Source of the DNA: Candidatus Saccharimonadota bacterium
GTDB taxonomy: Bacteria; Patescibacteriota; Saccharimonadia; Saccharimonadales; Saccharimonadaceae
Length of the DNA stretch: 64,000 bases
Assembly: GCA_027312225.1 (NCBI GenBank)
Contig: DAICXK010000002.1
Span: 367 to 64,366, forward strand
Reading direction: 5' to 3'
Shown one piece after another: positions 6,886 to 16,285 of the stretch (the first letter of the stretch is position 1; the number at the start of each line of letters is the position of its first letter). A model generated the notes under the pieces. The model saw only the letters and a list, made by a program, of their open reading frames with translations, was not told where the DNA came from and searched no databases. The translations under genes and the position numbers were made by a program.

Positions 6886-9794
6886 AATTCAAGCATGGAA
6901 CCCGCCGTCGCGCGCTCGAATACGAGAAAGATTGGGCGCAGCGCTGGAAGCAAGACAAGACATTTGAGAAATCGGTCGAAAATCGACCGGCTGACAATGC
7001 GTATGTATTTTATGACGGCCCGCCGTTTATCACCGGTGTGCCGCACCACGGCACGCTGCTCAGCAGTATCGTCAAAGATGCCGTGCCACGCTACTGGACG
7101 ATGAAAGGCAAGCGCGTCGAGCGCGTCTGGGGTTGGGACACGCACGGCCTGCCAGCCGAGAACTTTGTCGAAAAGCAGCTGAATATCGTGGATCGTCGGC
7201 AGATTGTGACAAGTCCAGACGAAAAAGCACCACTTGATAAGGACGGCAATCCGCTTGCGACCATCTCGTTAGAGCAATATATCACCAAGGCTCGTGAATC
7301 AATGGTAGCAAACGCCGAGACATGGGAAGATGTGGTTGATCGTATCGGCCGCTGGGTAGATTTCAAGGGCGCCTATAAAACCATGGACAAAGATTTCATG
7401 GAAAGTGTTTGGTGGGCGTTCAAAACTTTATATGAAAAAGGCAAGATTTACGAAGGCGAAAAGGTTCTCATGTATGATACGCGTTTTGCCACGCCCGTCA
7501 GTAAAAACGAAGTGACGATGGACAATGATGCGTATCAAACAGTGACCGATCCAAGCTTGTATGCCAAGTTCAAGCTAGCAGATAGCGACGCATATGTGTT
7601 GGCATGGACAACGACACCATGGACGTTGCCAGCGAACCTGATGCTGGCAGTCAGTCCAGACTTGACGTACTGTGAGGTTGAGGTAGCTGGAGAGAAATTG
7701 GTCATCGCTGAAGAAGCCCTAGAGCGTGTGTTGAAAGACGAGAAAAACAAGCCGCTAGAGTATACGGTCCTGCGAAAATTCCCAGGTAGCGAACTGGCTG
7801 GCAAATCATACCAGCCGCTAGACACTGGCAGCACATGGCCAGAAAGTAATGCTATCCACAAAATATACGCTGCTGATTTTGTCTCGCACGAATCTGGTAC
7901 GGGCATTGTTCACTGTGCGCCAGCTTACGGTGAAGACGATTTCGAACTGGGCAAGGCCAACGGTATCGCTGCGTTCCACGTTATCGATGATAACGGGTAC
8001 TACGTCGATACTAACTATCGAGGCCTGGAAGTATGGGATAACAACAAGTTTATCGCCAAGGATTTGATGGAAAAGGGTATCGGCTGGAAGATTGAATACA
8101 TCCGCCACGAATATCCATTTAACCCCCGCAGCGGACAGCGCATCATGTATCGTGCCATCCCATCGTGGTTCTTCGATATCCAGGACAGCAAGTCGCTGAT
8201 GCTAGAGCAAAACGAGCATATCAATTGGTTCCCACCACATCTCAAGGATGGGCGATTTGCGAAGAATATCGAGCAAGCACCAGATTGGAATCTCAGTCGT
8301 GATCGTTTTTGGGCAACGGCGATGCCGGTATGGAAAGGCGACAATGGCACGGTCAAGGTTATTGGCAGTTACGCTGAGCTGAAAGAACTGAGCGGTGTTG
8401 AACTTGATGACTATCACCGTCCGTGGGTTGACGACATTACGTTTGCGATTGACGGCGAGAAGTTCACACGCATCGACAAGGTACTTGACTGCTGGTTTGA
8501 ATCAGGCAGCATGCCATTTGCGCAGTTGCATTATCCGTTCGAAAACAAAGAAAAGTTTGAGGCAAACTACCCAGCAGATTTCATTGTCGAATATGTTGGT
8601 CAGGTTCGCGCATGGTTCTATTATGTTCACGCGGTTAATACGGCCCTGTTTGGCAGTGAGGCGTTCAAGAACGTTATCACCACTGGTGTGGTAGCTGGTA
8701 ATGACGGCCGCAAAATGAGCAAGTCACTCGGCAACTTTACTGATCCAAACGAACTGATGGACAAGTTTAGTGCTGACAGCCTGCGATTCTTGCTGCTGAG
8801 TAGCCCACTACTGAAGGGTGAAGATTTTGCTTTGCACGATAAAGATGTTGGTGATGTGGCACGTAAACTTAGTATGGTCTGGAACATGTATGACTTCTTC
8901 ACAATGTATGCCGAGGTAGATGGCTGGGAGTTTGACAGTAGCAAACCGTTTACATTGAACCCAGACAATGTCACAAATCCAATGGACAAATGGATCATCA
9001 GTCGCGTACATCAGCTGAACAAGCAGGTTACCGAAGACATGGATGGCTACAATCTGCCTGACGCGATGGCGGATATCCTGCCGTTCCTTGACGATGCCAG
9101 TAACTGGTATGTACGTCGTAGCCGCCGCCGTTTTTGGAAGTCAGAGGATGATGGTGATAAAAACGAAGCCTATCGTACATTACATTACGTGCTATTAAAA
9201 CTCAGTGCATTACTAGCACCATTTACACCGTTCCTTGCCGAGGAGCTGTATCAGAATTTGGGTGGAGGAGGAGAGTCGGTACACCTACTGGACTGGCCAA
9301 CGAATTATACGGTCGATCAGCGGGTGCTTGATGAGATGGCCGAGGTGCGTGGCTATGTTAACGAAGGTCTTAGTCTGCGTGCGAAGGCAGGTTTAAAGGT
9401 GCGCCAGCCTTTAGCGAGCATTACGGTACCAAGCCTTGGTGCTAGTATCGACTTCACGCCGATTCTTCTGGACGAGTTAAACGTTAAGGAAGTCAGGCAA
9501 GGTGATGAGGTGGCGATTGACGAGAACCTAACGCCCGAGCTGCGACGTGAGGGTCTGATGCGCGAAGTGGTTCGTCACGTTCAGGCGGCTCGCAAGAACG
9601 TCGGACTGCAGGTTGATGATCGCATTAATTTACATCTTTTAACGGAGGGTGCCGAATTGGCCGAGGCAATTGCCGAACACCGTGATGCAATCTACGCCGA
9701 GACATTGGCAGTTGGCGATGAGGTGGCTACGACTGACGCTGTGATGGTAAAGATTGAGGGCACCGAACTGGCAGTTTCGCTGGAAAAGGCGTAG
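6882..9794 (+). CDS. ileS: Isoleucyl-tRNA synthetase
   Basis: 970-residue class I synthetase charging tRNA-Ile. The HIGH-type motif reads PHHGT in PPFITGVPHHGTLLSS, the tRNA-synthetase core DTHGLPAE follows, and KMSKS is intact near residue 611 (DGRKMSKSLGN). The CP1 editing domain lies between them and an anticodon-binding domain follows. Wording and length are closer to the eukaryote-like type 2 IleRS than to the E. coli type. Type 2 enzymes often resist mupirocin (family knowledge, not tested here). It overlaps the Nudix gene and lies under the Ile T-box, which fits its product. Confidence 0.96.
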   Translation: MKFKHGTRRRALEYEKDWAQRWKQDKTFEKSVENRPADNAYVFYDGPPFITGVPHHGTLLSSIVKDAVPRYWTMKGKRVERVWGWDTHGLPAENFVEKQLNIVDRRQIVTSPDEKAPLDKDGNPLATISLEQYITKARESMVANAETWEDVVDRIGRWVDFKGAYKTMDKDFMESVWWAFKTLYEKGKIYEGEKVLMYDTRFATPVSKNEVTMDNDAYQTVTDPSLYAKFKLADSDAYVLAWTTTPWTLPANLMLAVSPDLTYCEVEVAGEKLVIAEEALERVLKDEKNKPLEYTVLRKFPGSELAGKSYQPLDTGSTWPESNAIHKIYAADFVSHESGTGIVHCAPAYGEDDFELGKANGIAAFHVIDDNGYYVDTNYRGLEVWDNNKFIAKDLMEKGIGWKIEYIRHEYPFNPRSGQRIMYRAIPSWFFDIQDSKSLMLEQNEHINWFPPHLKDGRFAKNIEQAPDWNLSRDRFWATAMPVWKGDNGTVKVIGSYAELKELSGVELDDYHRPWVDDITFAIDGEKFTRIDKVLDCWFESGSMPFAQLHYPFENKEKFEANYPADFIVEYVGQVRAWFYYVHAVNTALFGSEAFKNVITTGVVAGNDGRKMSKSLGNFTDPNELMDKFSADSLRFLLLSSPLLKGEDFALHDKDVGDVARKLSMVWNMYDFFTMYAEVDGWEFDSSKPFTLNPDNVTNPMDKWIISRVHQLNKQVTEDMDGYNLPDAMADILPFLDDASNWYVRRSRRRFWKSEDDGDKNEAYRTLHYVLLKLSALLAPFTPFLAEELYQNLGGGGESVHLLDWPTNYTVDQRVLDEMAEVRGYVNEGLSLRAKAGLKVRQPLASITVPSLGASIDFTPILLDELNVKEVRQGDEVAIDENLTPELRREGLMREVVRHVQAARKNVGLQVDDRINLHLLTEGAELAEAIAEHRDAIYAETLAVGDEVATTDAVMVKIEGTELAVSLEKA

Positions 9795-9810
9795 CTGAGA
9801 CCAGAGATAC

Positions 9811-9839
9811 TTGACATTTTATTACTTTTATGCTTAAAT
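9811..9839 (+). promoter_or_regulatory. Strong promoter with TATGC-extended -10
   Basis: TTGACA (9811-9816) and TTAAAT (9834-9839) are separated by 17 bp, with TTTTATGC directly before the -10. The downstream leader ends ATAAAACAAACATG, identical to the leader at 55017-55032. Confidence 0.65.
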
Positions 9840-9864
9840 GGAAGTATAAAGGTATAAAACAAAC

Positions 9865-10035
9865 ATGTCATTATTTCACTATCTACAACTACAAGAAGTC
9901 GAACCAGAAGACGCCAACAGCGCGCTGGACTATTTTGAGCGTGATGAGATGAGTCTTGACGACACGATTGACGGTGATGCGTTGGATGCATCGTGGGCAA
10001 GGATTATCGAATCCAACGGTGCCGACGGCGAATAG
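9865..10035 (+). CDS. Small acidic protein, unknown
   Basis: 56 residues (MSLFHYLQLQEVEPEDANSA to …RIIESNGADGE), strongly acidic with no membrane segment or cysteine. I do not recognise a family. Support for it being real: a textbook promoter at 9811-9839 points at it, its coding wording matches the neighbours, and its leader ends in the same 14 nt as that of the gene at 55030. It lies 15 nt before the zinc-peptidase gene. Confidence 0.6.
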   Translation: MSLFHYLQLQEVEPEDANSALDYFERDEMSLDDTIDGDALDASWARIIESNGADGE

Positions 10036-10050
10036 CGTACACTGGTATAT

Positions 10051-10431
10051 ATGGAGCTCACCGACCAACAATTTGATACGCTGATTACGCGTGCCATGGA
10101 TGAACTACCCCATCACTACATTAAGGGGTTAAAAAACGTGGTTATTGTGATGGCGGATGAGCCAACAGATGAGCAACGTCAAAAGATGCATCTTGGTGAC
10201 GGTCTATTATTGGGGTTGTACGAAGGTGTGCCGCTGACGCAGCGCGGGAGTGGCTGGAGCGGCATGCTGCCAGACAAAATTACGATGTTTAAAAACCAGA
10301 TTTTGGCGGTGGCACATGACGAAGAAAGCTTGTTCGAACAGACCAAACGTACCTTATGGCATGAAATTGCGCATTATTATGGGTTGGATCACGATCGTAT
10401 CGACGAATTAGAGGCTCGGTCGTCGCACTAA
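10051..10431 (+). CDS. Metallopeptidase of the zincin-like DUF1025 family
   Basis: 126 residues ending with the zinc site HEIAHYYGLDHDRIDE, an HExxH…H pattern with a third histidine, typical of the short 'minimal zincin' (metallopeptidase family, DUF1025). The upstream part (GLLLGLYEGVPLTQRG, PDKITMFKN) also matches this family. It is cytoplasmic: no signal sequence. The substrate is unknown. A TACACT -10 box at 10038-10043 sits 7 nt before ATG 10051, so the mRNA is probably leaderless. Confidence 0.85.
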   Translation: MELTDQQFDTLITRAMDELPHHYIKGLKNVVIVMADEPTDEQRQKMHLGDGLLLGLYEGVPLTQRGSGWSGMLPDKITMFKNQILAVAHDEESLFEQTKRTLWHEIAHYYGLDHDRIDELEARSSH

Positions 10432-10526
10432 CATTGATTTCGTAACCAAACCAGAGTATAATCAGCACCAAATCAGTTTATTGCCCGAGCAGGAGTGGAG
10501 TCCTAGGGCAGACGAGGATGTGTGTA

Positions 10527-13500
10527 ATGAGTCTGAAATTATCTATCAACCCACCCCAAGTGCGAAAACGACTGGCGATATTTGTTGCGGTCTTCGCACT
10601 GCTGGTGCAACCGATGTATGCGCTGGTGGCAAGCCAGGTAGTGAGCGCTATAGGTTCTGGGGATATCACAACTGAACAGCAGTTGCGTGATGCCGCTGCC
10701 GATACTTCTATTACGGTACTAAGTATTAAAGCGGACATTACAGTGTCATCGAAGATTAACCTGAGTGGACGAAATGTTTCTATCGATGGTAACGGACATA
10801 CGTTAACATTTACAGGAGATCTTGAAGGCTGGCAAGGTAACTACATCTTGCAGGCATACAGAAACACGGTTGGTATCAAGAACCTCAGCTTTGCTGGTGG
10901 TGATGCGGCCCTGCTTGCAAACGGTGCCACAGTTAATCTTGAAGGTACTATTCAACTCTCGGATGCCGAGTTTGGTGGTATTGAAGTGTCGCAGGGAAGT
11001 GGCGTTACGACACCGGCGATCCTTAATGTCGGTAGTGCTAGTCTTACTAATACGAGCGAAGTGTATACTAAGCCAACAGCTTGGATTATTAATGGTCAGG
11101 GTACCGTAAATTACGCTGGTTTTACGGCTGCCACACATGTGAAAGCAGATCAGACGCAGTATTATCTTAACCCGACTGCCGCATTGACCGCCGCACCAAC
11201 CAACCTTGTTATTACGCGTGACGGAACGACTGTGGATGTAACGGGGACGACTGTACAATACACAAGCCACACACTTCGATGGAGTGGCGTTCTCAACCCT
11301 AATGCAGTATGGAATGTCCGCGTGACGCACCCAGACGGAAGCGAAAACACTAGCCGTCGCTCAGGCACTGCCAACTTTGACCTCAATGACGCTACTCGTC
11401 ACGGCCACTTCGGCACGCAGCAAGGTGTTTACAAGTATGAAGTTCGCCAACAGCAGTCAGGCGCACCATACGCAGGTGTAACTGACTGGTCAAGTCCTGT
11501 TTACTTAACTTTTGACAGCGTTGCGCCAACCGTTACATTCTCTAGTCCTTCCGCTCTTGTAAACACAACTAAGCCATTTACAATCAGCGGTAGCTACAAT
11601 GACGCACACAGCAAGGTTACTCGTCTGCATCTGTACATCACCGCTAATGGCAATGAATATAAGGGCGCAAACAACATAAGTTCGCCAAATCACTACGGAG
11701 CAATCGTTCTGGGTGTCAATGCGCAATCAGGCAACTTTAGCTACACGCTAACCCAAGCTCAAGTCAACGATATGACAAGCCAGCTCGGTATAAGTAGTGG
11801 CGATTCTATCAACATACGTGCCTATGCTGCTGATGAGCTGAATAACTGGTCCAATACTGACCGTATTATCACGGCGGATACTGCTGCGCCAAAATTAACA
11901 AGCCTCTCGCTTAATAAAATCAATCCAGTTGGTGGTGTTAACTACACAAGTGCAAAACTAAACGGTGGCTACTTGGATGTCACATTTACGACTAATGAAC
12001 CACTGAAGTTACTCGGCTCACAAGTTGGCTTCCAGATTCCAGGTTTCGCTGGCCCTCCAGCAACTGGCTGGACTCCTGTAACTTTGGTTGATGCTAATAC
12101 TAATACCTACAAAGCTCACATAAGTCTCCTTCACTCAACCGATTGGCAAAACTTCTTCAAGGACAAGACGTACTCTGATATGAAGTTGTATATCCGCACA
12201 GTTGATGCTCTTGGCAACTACGATTCTGTCTACTACTACGGCAACAATACTTTCGGCAAGAGCCCATGGTCAGCCTACAAATTCACACTAGACAACCAGG
12301 CTCCGGTTGCTAGTATCACTGCGCCTGCAGCAGATGGTGATGTCGCAAGTGGAACTATTGATATCACTGGTAAGATGGATGAGGCCAACCCGGATACTCA
12401 CTGGTTTGAAATCAAGGGTCCTAATGGCTATGAATACACAACTGGCGCAGGTCATCGCAATGGTACTGATACTTGGACAATTCAATGGGATACAACACAG
12501 GTTAAGGACGGAACATACACAATTCGCTATGTTGCAGCCGACAAAGCCGGTAATCGCAATGACGACCCTAGCTACACTAATTCAACCACTCGTACGGTAA
12601 TTGTTGATAATGGCGCCCCAACCGTACCATCTATCACCAAGCCAACTCCTCGTCAGTGGTTCAATAGTGCAAATACAACCAACAGCTGGACTGAATCTAC
12701 CGACAACTTGAGTGGTATCAAAGGCTACGAAATAAAATATGAATTTGAAGGTCGTCCAGCTGCTACACGCTTCGAAACAGGTCTATCACGAACTCAAACA
12801 TTTAGCGGTAACTACCAAGGTCCAATCACCATCAGCGTCCGTGCTCAGGATAATGCCGGCAACTGGAGTGCTTTCAGCAACTCTGTAACATACAATTACG
12901 ACTCTGAGAGACCTACGACAAACATTGTTGCTCCAACCGGATTTGTTGGTAATACCTTTACTGTGAGTGGCACAGCCAAGGATAACCTAGGACTTAACCG
13001 AGTATACGTTCAGCTCGACAAAAAAGAAGGCGGTCGTTTTGGCGGCAAGACTATCCACTTAATCACTAACCCGTTAAGTAAAGAATCTAACTGGTCACAT
13101 ACCTATAACGCACAAGCACTTGGCTTAGCGGATGGTGAATACCGTGCGCACGTTGAAGTTACTGATATGGCCGGCAATCGTGGTACAGCCGGCTGGACTG
13201 ACTACTTTACTGTTAACAACGCAGCTCCTCAGGCTACTGTAGTAGTCGGTTCACTCGCAACCGGTGACACTACTAACGACAAAAATATTACGATTACGGG
13301 CACTGGTACTCCGGCACCATTCGGTACTGATATCAAAACACACTTTTTGGAACTGAAGACACCGGGTGGCGCAACGCACTACATATATAGTGACAAAACC
13401 AGCAACCGCTGTGCACTCGACGGTGCGAATAAGTGTTCTTTTGAGCTAACAGACTACTACGATGTAGATGGTGAATACAAAGTTCGCTATGTAGTTACTG

Positions 13501-14369
13501 ACCAACAAGGTCATCGCAATGACGGCCACCAGCAATCATGGGTGAATGGCACGCACCAGGCGACGTTTGCGTTTATTGTTGACAGTACCGCCCCAACCAT
13601 CACCATAAACGATTCTGGCGCTACATTTAACACCGCCACTCCGACTATCACTGGCACGGTTGATGCTGATGCTACAAAAGTTGAAGTTAGCCTAGACGGT
13701 GGCGATAGCTGGCAAGAGGCTGCATATACGGCTGACGACACAACGTGGTCATACACCGTACCAGCACAGGCAAACGGACAATTCACAGTTCTAGCTAGGG
13801 CAACTGATGCGCACGGCAATACAAACAGCGCCACTAGTAATCCTCAGCAAGCGACAGGTAACTTCACTATCGCTGTTGTTACTGACGACGAAGAAGAGGT
13901 GGCGTATAGCACTCCAGAAACTCCTACTCAGCCTGAAGGTCTGGAGGCTCAACCGGTGCTGTCTTTCTTCCTTCCTGTAACGCTTGGTGCTCTTGGTGCT
14001 AGCGATGACGCCACAACACCATTGCTGCGCACAACTCCATCAACCAACAGTGATGATAGTGATGCTGACGTTCTGGGTGCCGAAGATGTCCGTACTGACT
14101 GGTCAGTCGTAAATGCGGCATTGGCAGGCTTCATTGCAATCCTTGCGGTTGTCGCGCTGGCGGGTATTCGTCGCACAGAGACAGATAACAATACCGGTGC
14201 GCGTGTATTCATGCTGGTACCTGCAGCTGCAGCAGTAATCGCGTTCTTTGTCATCGAAGATTTGACTGGTTCAATGATCTGGTTCAACGTGTGGACATGG
14301 TTGTTTGCCGGTATTCTGGTCGTACAGGCAATCCTTGCGACACTGACAACTAGGACGGCTAACGACTAA
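10527..14369 (+). CDS. Giant Ig-like repeat surface protein with beta-helix N-terminus
   Basis: About 1280 residues. It has an N-terminal signal/anchor (VRKRLAIFVAVFALLVQPMYA), a region resembling right-handed beta-helix proteins (NVSIDGNGHTLTFTGDL), then at least six Ig-like modules, each opening with a phrase like DSVAPTVTF, DNQAPVASI, DNGAPTVPS or DSTAPTITI and often closing DKAGNRND. A Glu/Thr/Pro-rich linker leads to three C-terminal membrane segments (about 1200-1278). It is probably exported and held in the membrane, with the Ig stalk outside, as in adhesins. ATG 10527 has GAGG at 9 nt; ATG 10518 is an in-frame alternative. A strong terminator follows. Confidence 0.85.
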   Translation: MSLKLSINPPQVRKRLAIFVAVFALLVQPMYALVASQVVSAIGSGDITTEQQLRDAAADTSITVLSIKADITVSSKINLSGRNVSIDGNGHTLTFTGDLEGWQGNYILQAYRNTVGIKNLSFAGGDAALLANGATVNLEGTIQLSDAEFGGIEVSQGSGVTTPAILNVGSASLTNTSEVYTKPTAWIINGQGTVNYAGFTAATHVKADQTQYYLNPTAALTAAPTNLVITRDGTTVDVTGTTVQYTSHTLRWSGVLNPNAVWNVRVTHPDGSENTSRRSGTANFDLNDATRHGHFGTQQGVYKYEVRQQQSGAPYAGVTDWSSPVYLTFDSVAPTVTFSSPSALVNTTKPFTISGSYNDAHSKVTRLHLYITANGNEYKGANNISSPNHYGAIVLGVNAQSGNFSYTLTQAQVNDMTSQLGISSGDSINIRAYAADELNNWSNTDRIITADTAAPKLTSLSLNKINPVGGVNYTSAKLNGGYLDVTFTTNEPLKLLGSQVGFQIPGFAGPPATGWTPVTLVDANTNTYKAHISLLHSTDWQNFFKDKTYSDMKLYIRTVDALGNYDSVYYYGNNTFGKSPWSAYKFTLDNQAPVASITAPAADGDVASGTIDITGKMDEANPDTHWFEIKGPNGYEYTTGAGHRNGTDTWTIQWDTTQVKDGTYTIRYVAADKAGNRNDDPSYTNSTTRTVIVDNGAPTVPSITKPTPRQWFNSANTTNSWTESTDNLSGIKGYEIKYEFEGRPAATRFETGLSRTQTFSGNYQGPITISVRAQDNAGNWSAFSNSVTYNYDSERPTTNIVAPTGFVGNTFTVSGTAKDNLGLNRVYVQLDKKEGGRFGGKTIHLITNPLSKESNWSHTYNAQALGLADGEYRAHVEVTDMAGNRGTAGWTDYFTVNNAAPQATVVVGSLATGDTTNDKNITITGTGTPAPFGTDIKTHFLELKTPGGATHYIYSDKTSNRCALDGANKCSFELTDYYDVDGEYKVRYVVTDQQGHRNDGHQQSWVNGTHQATFAFIVDSTAPTITINDSGATFNTATPTITGTVDADATKVEVSLDGGDSWQEAAYTADDTTWSYTVPAQANGQFTVLARATDAHGNTNSATSNPQQATGNFTIAVVTDDEEEVAYSTPETPTQPEGLEAQPVLSFFLPVTLGALGASDDATTPLLRTTPSTNSDDSDADVLGAEDVRTDWSVVNAALAGFIAILAVVALAGIRRTETDNNTGARVFMLVPAAAAVIAFFVIEDLTGSMIWFNVWTWLFAGILVVQAILATLTTRTAND

Positions 14370-14388
14370 ATACTTAGTCTAGTGTCGA

Positions 14389-14421
14389 AGAACCTCTCCG
14401 CGAGCGGGGAGGTTCTTTTTT
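14389..14421 (+). terminator. Rho-independent terminator after the Ig-like protein gene
   Basis: AGAACCTCTCCGC and GCGGGGAGGTTCT form a 12-13 bp GC-rich stem with a tiny loop, followed by TTTTTT. This is the strongest intrinsic terminator in the window. Confidence 0.92.
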
Positions 14422-14448
14422 ATGGTCATAATGGTATACTGTATGCAA

Positions 14449-15348
14449 ATGGCCAAAAAACAAACACAATTCTGGAGACGACGTCTCAAGCGTATCCGCC
14501 GACGGATACATCTGTGGTTTGTGCCGCATCAGAATAATCACTATCGCCCACATCTGGTGCGTCGGTATGGGTTATTGATGGTGCTTGCTATTACGATTGG
14601 TCTGCAATTTGGCTACAATTACACGCATACAGGATCGGTGCTGGGTCGTGTCACTAATGTCACACCAGCCGGATTGCTGGCAAGTACGAACGATCAGCGT
14701 GCGGCACATAACCTTACGCCGCTGCGCATGAATAGTCAGCTAACCGAGGCTGCTGCCTCCAAGGCCCGGGACATGCTGCAACAAGGATATTGGGATCATA
14801 ATGCACCTGATGGTGCCGAGCCGTGGGTGTGGGTTGAGCGTGCGGGATATAATTACAGCAAGGCAGGCGAGAATTTGGCAAAGAACTTCTCGACAGCCAG
14901 TGCAACAGTGGGTGCCTGGATGAACTCTTCGACGCACCGTGATAACGTGCTCGGCGCAGCCTACCAAGATGTGGGCTTTGCAATAGCCAGCGGTGAGATG
15001 GACGGCAAACCAACAACAATTATTGTCGCGTTTTATGGCGTGAGGCAAGAACCACTGATTGCCGGTGTCTCGTCCCAACGTAGCGCACAAGAAGCGACGG
15101 TGGATGTTGCATTAACACCTGCGGCACGAATTGGTGTTGCCTTACAGTCATTAACGCCCGCTGCCCTTACAAGTCTCGCGCTCATCTTTATTGCCTCGAC
15201 CGTAGCAGCTACGGCACACTTTTATCGCAGTAAATTGCCGCGTCAGCGCCGCGAAAGCTGGTACAAGCACCATGGTGCCGTCAAGGCGACAGGGCTGCTG
15301 ACGATGGCGGCGTTTATCGTATTGTTATACGGCGGCGGGCAGCTGTAA
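14449..15348 (+). CDS. CAP (SCP/PR1-like) domain membrane protein
   Basis: 299 residues. A very basic N-terminus (RRRLKRIRRRIHLW) precedes a membrane segment near residue 40-58. The CAP domain follows: TNDQRAAHNLTPLRMNSQLTEAA, AGENLAKNFS, WMNSSTHRDNVLGAAYQDVGFA. The two histidines and glutamates of the CAP cavity are recognisable (DHNAP, GENL, HRDN). Two further membrane segments are at the C-terminus. CAP proteins are secreted and bind lipid or act in envelope remodelling; the exact role is unknown. A TATACT box (14435-14440) puts the transcript start at ATG 14449; ATG 14443 is also possible. Confidence 0.88.
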   Translation: MAKKQTQFWRRRLKRIRRRIHLWFVPHQNNHYRPHLVRRYGLLMVLAITIGLQFGYNYTHTGSVLGRVTNVTPAGLLASTNDQRAAHNLTPLRMNSQLTEAAASKARDMLQQGYWDHNAPDGAEPWVWVERAGYNYSKAGENLAKNFSTASATVGAWMNSSTHRDNVLGAAYQDVGFAIASGEMDGKPTTIIVAFYGVRQEPLIAGVSSQRSAQEATVDVALTPAARIGVALQSLTPAALTSLALIFIASTVAATAHFYRSKLPRQRRESWYKHHGAVKATGLLTMAAFIVLLYGGGQL

Positions 15349-15366
15349 TCCAATCTACCAGTGGTG

Positions 15367-15381
15367 TATACTAGGCACATG
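15367..15381 (+). promoter_or_regulatory. galU promoter, leaderless
   Basis: TATACT (15367-15372) lies 6 nt before the galU ATG at 15379, so transcription should begin at the start codon. Confidence 0.55.
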
Positions 15382-16197
15382 AGTATTACAAAAGCAATTA
15401 TCCCCGTTGCCGGGTGGGGGACACGTCGTCTTCCTATTACGAAGGCCATCGAAAAGTGCATGCTGCCTATCGGCAATCGACCGCTGGTTGATTATGTTGT
15501 GCAAGATTGTCTAGCCGCAGGTATTAACGAGATATATTTTATTGTCGGTGAGGACAGCGATCAGCTAGAGAACTATTACCGTAGCAATATCAAACTTATT
15601 GACTATCTCAAACGAAACGGCAAGGAAGACATGGTGCCGTTGATTGCGCCTTTGGCTGGCGTGAAGCTCCACTTTGTCGTGCAGCCAAGCTATGGCAAAT
15701 ATGGCACGGCAATTCCGGTTGCACTCGTAGCTGATCAGATTCCAGACGGCGAGTCAGTTGTTGTGCTGATGGGAGACGACTTTATTTATACAGATGATGG
15801 CAGTAGTGAAACAGCCCGTTTGATAGCCGCGGCTGGCGAAAACTCGGCAATGCTAGGCGTTGAAGTTCCCAGGGAGGCAGTCTCTCGATATGGAGTTATT
15901 GAAACTGATGCGAATAATCATTTTGTTCAGATTGTCGAAAAACCTACTCCTGAGGACGCGCCAAGCAATCTTATTAATGTCAGTAAATATGTTTTGAATT
16001 CTGGTGCGATTGCTTCGATTCGTGCCTATGCTGCAACTGATAGGACTGATGAGTATTACATTACAGATCCGATTAACGACTATGTCGCGGCAGGCGGAAT
16101 CGTCTCTGTTGTTCCGGCCAAAGGCCAATACCTTGACGGTGGTTCTGTCGAGGGCTGGCTGCACGCCAATAATGTTGTTGTTGGCAGTAGTAAATAA
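15379..16197 (+). CDS. galU: UTP--glucose-1-phosphate uridylyltransferase
   Basis: 272 residues with the nucleotidyltransferase signature AIIPVAGWGTRRLPITKAIEK at the N-terminus, EKPTPEDAPSNL in the sugar-binding region and QYLDGGSVEGWLHAN near the end, all as in GalU. It makes UDP-glucose for cell-surface glycans. It is slightly shorter than the E. coli enzyme (about 300) but has all recognisable motifs. It lies between the CAP protein and the giant repeat protein, which suits a role in surface polysaccharide or glycoprotein synthesis. An in-frame GTG at 15361 lies before the -10 box and is not the start. Confidence 0.92.
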   Translation: MSITKAIIPVAGWGTRRLPITKAIEKCMLPIGNRPLVDYVVQDCLAAGINEIYFIVGEDSDQLENYYRSNIKLIDYLKRNGKEDMVPLIAPLAGVKLHFVVQPSYGKYGTAIPVALVADQIPDGESVVVLMGDDFIYTDDGSSETARLIAAAGENSAMLGVEVPREAVSRYGVIETDANNHFVQIVEKPTPEDAPSNLINVSKYVLNSGAIASIRAYAATDRTDEYYITDPINDYVAAGGIVSVVPAKGQYLDGGSVEGWLHANNVVVGSSK

Positions 16198-16285
16198 TAC
16201 AACATAGCACAAGCACTTTACGAAAATACTTATGGTATAGTAACTGTATATAGTTTAGGTAAAGTAAAGAAAGTGCAAAATAAAC

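Noticed and set aside
16207-16280. Long inverted repeat (GCACTTTAC … GTAAAGAAAGTGC) before the giant repeat gene
   Set aside because: The arms are about 50 nt apart and imperfect, and AT-rich promoters give such matches by chance. Not strong enough to call an operator.
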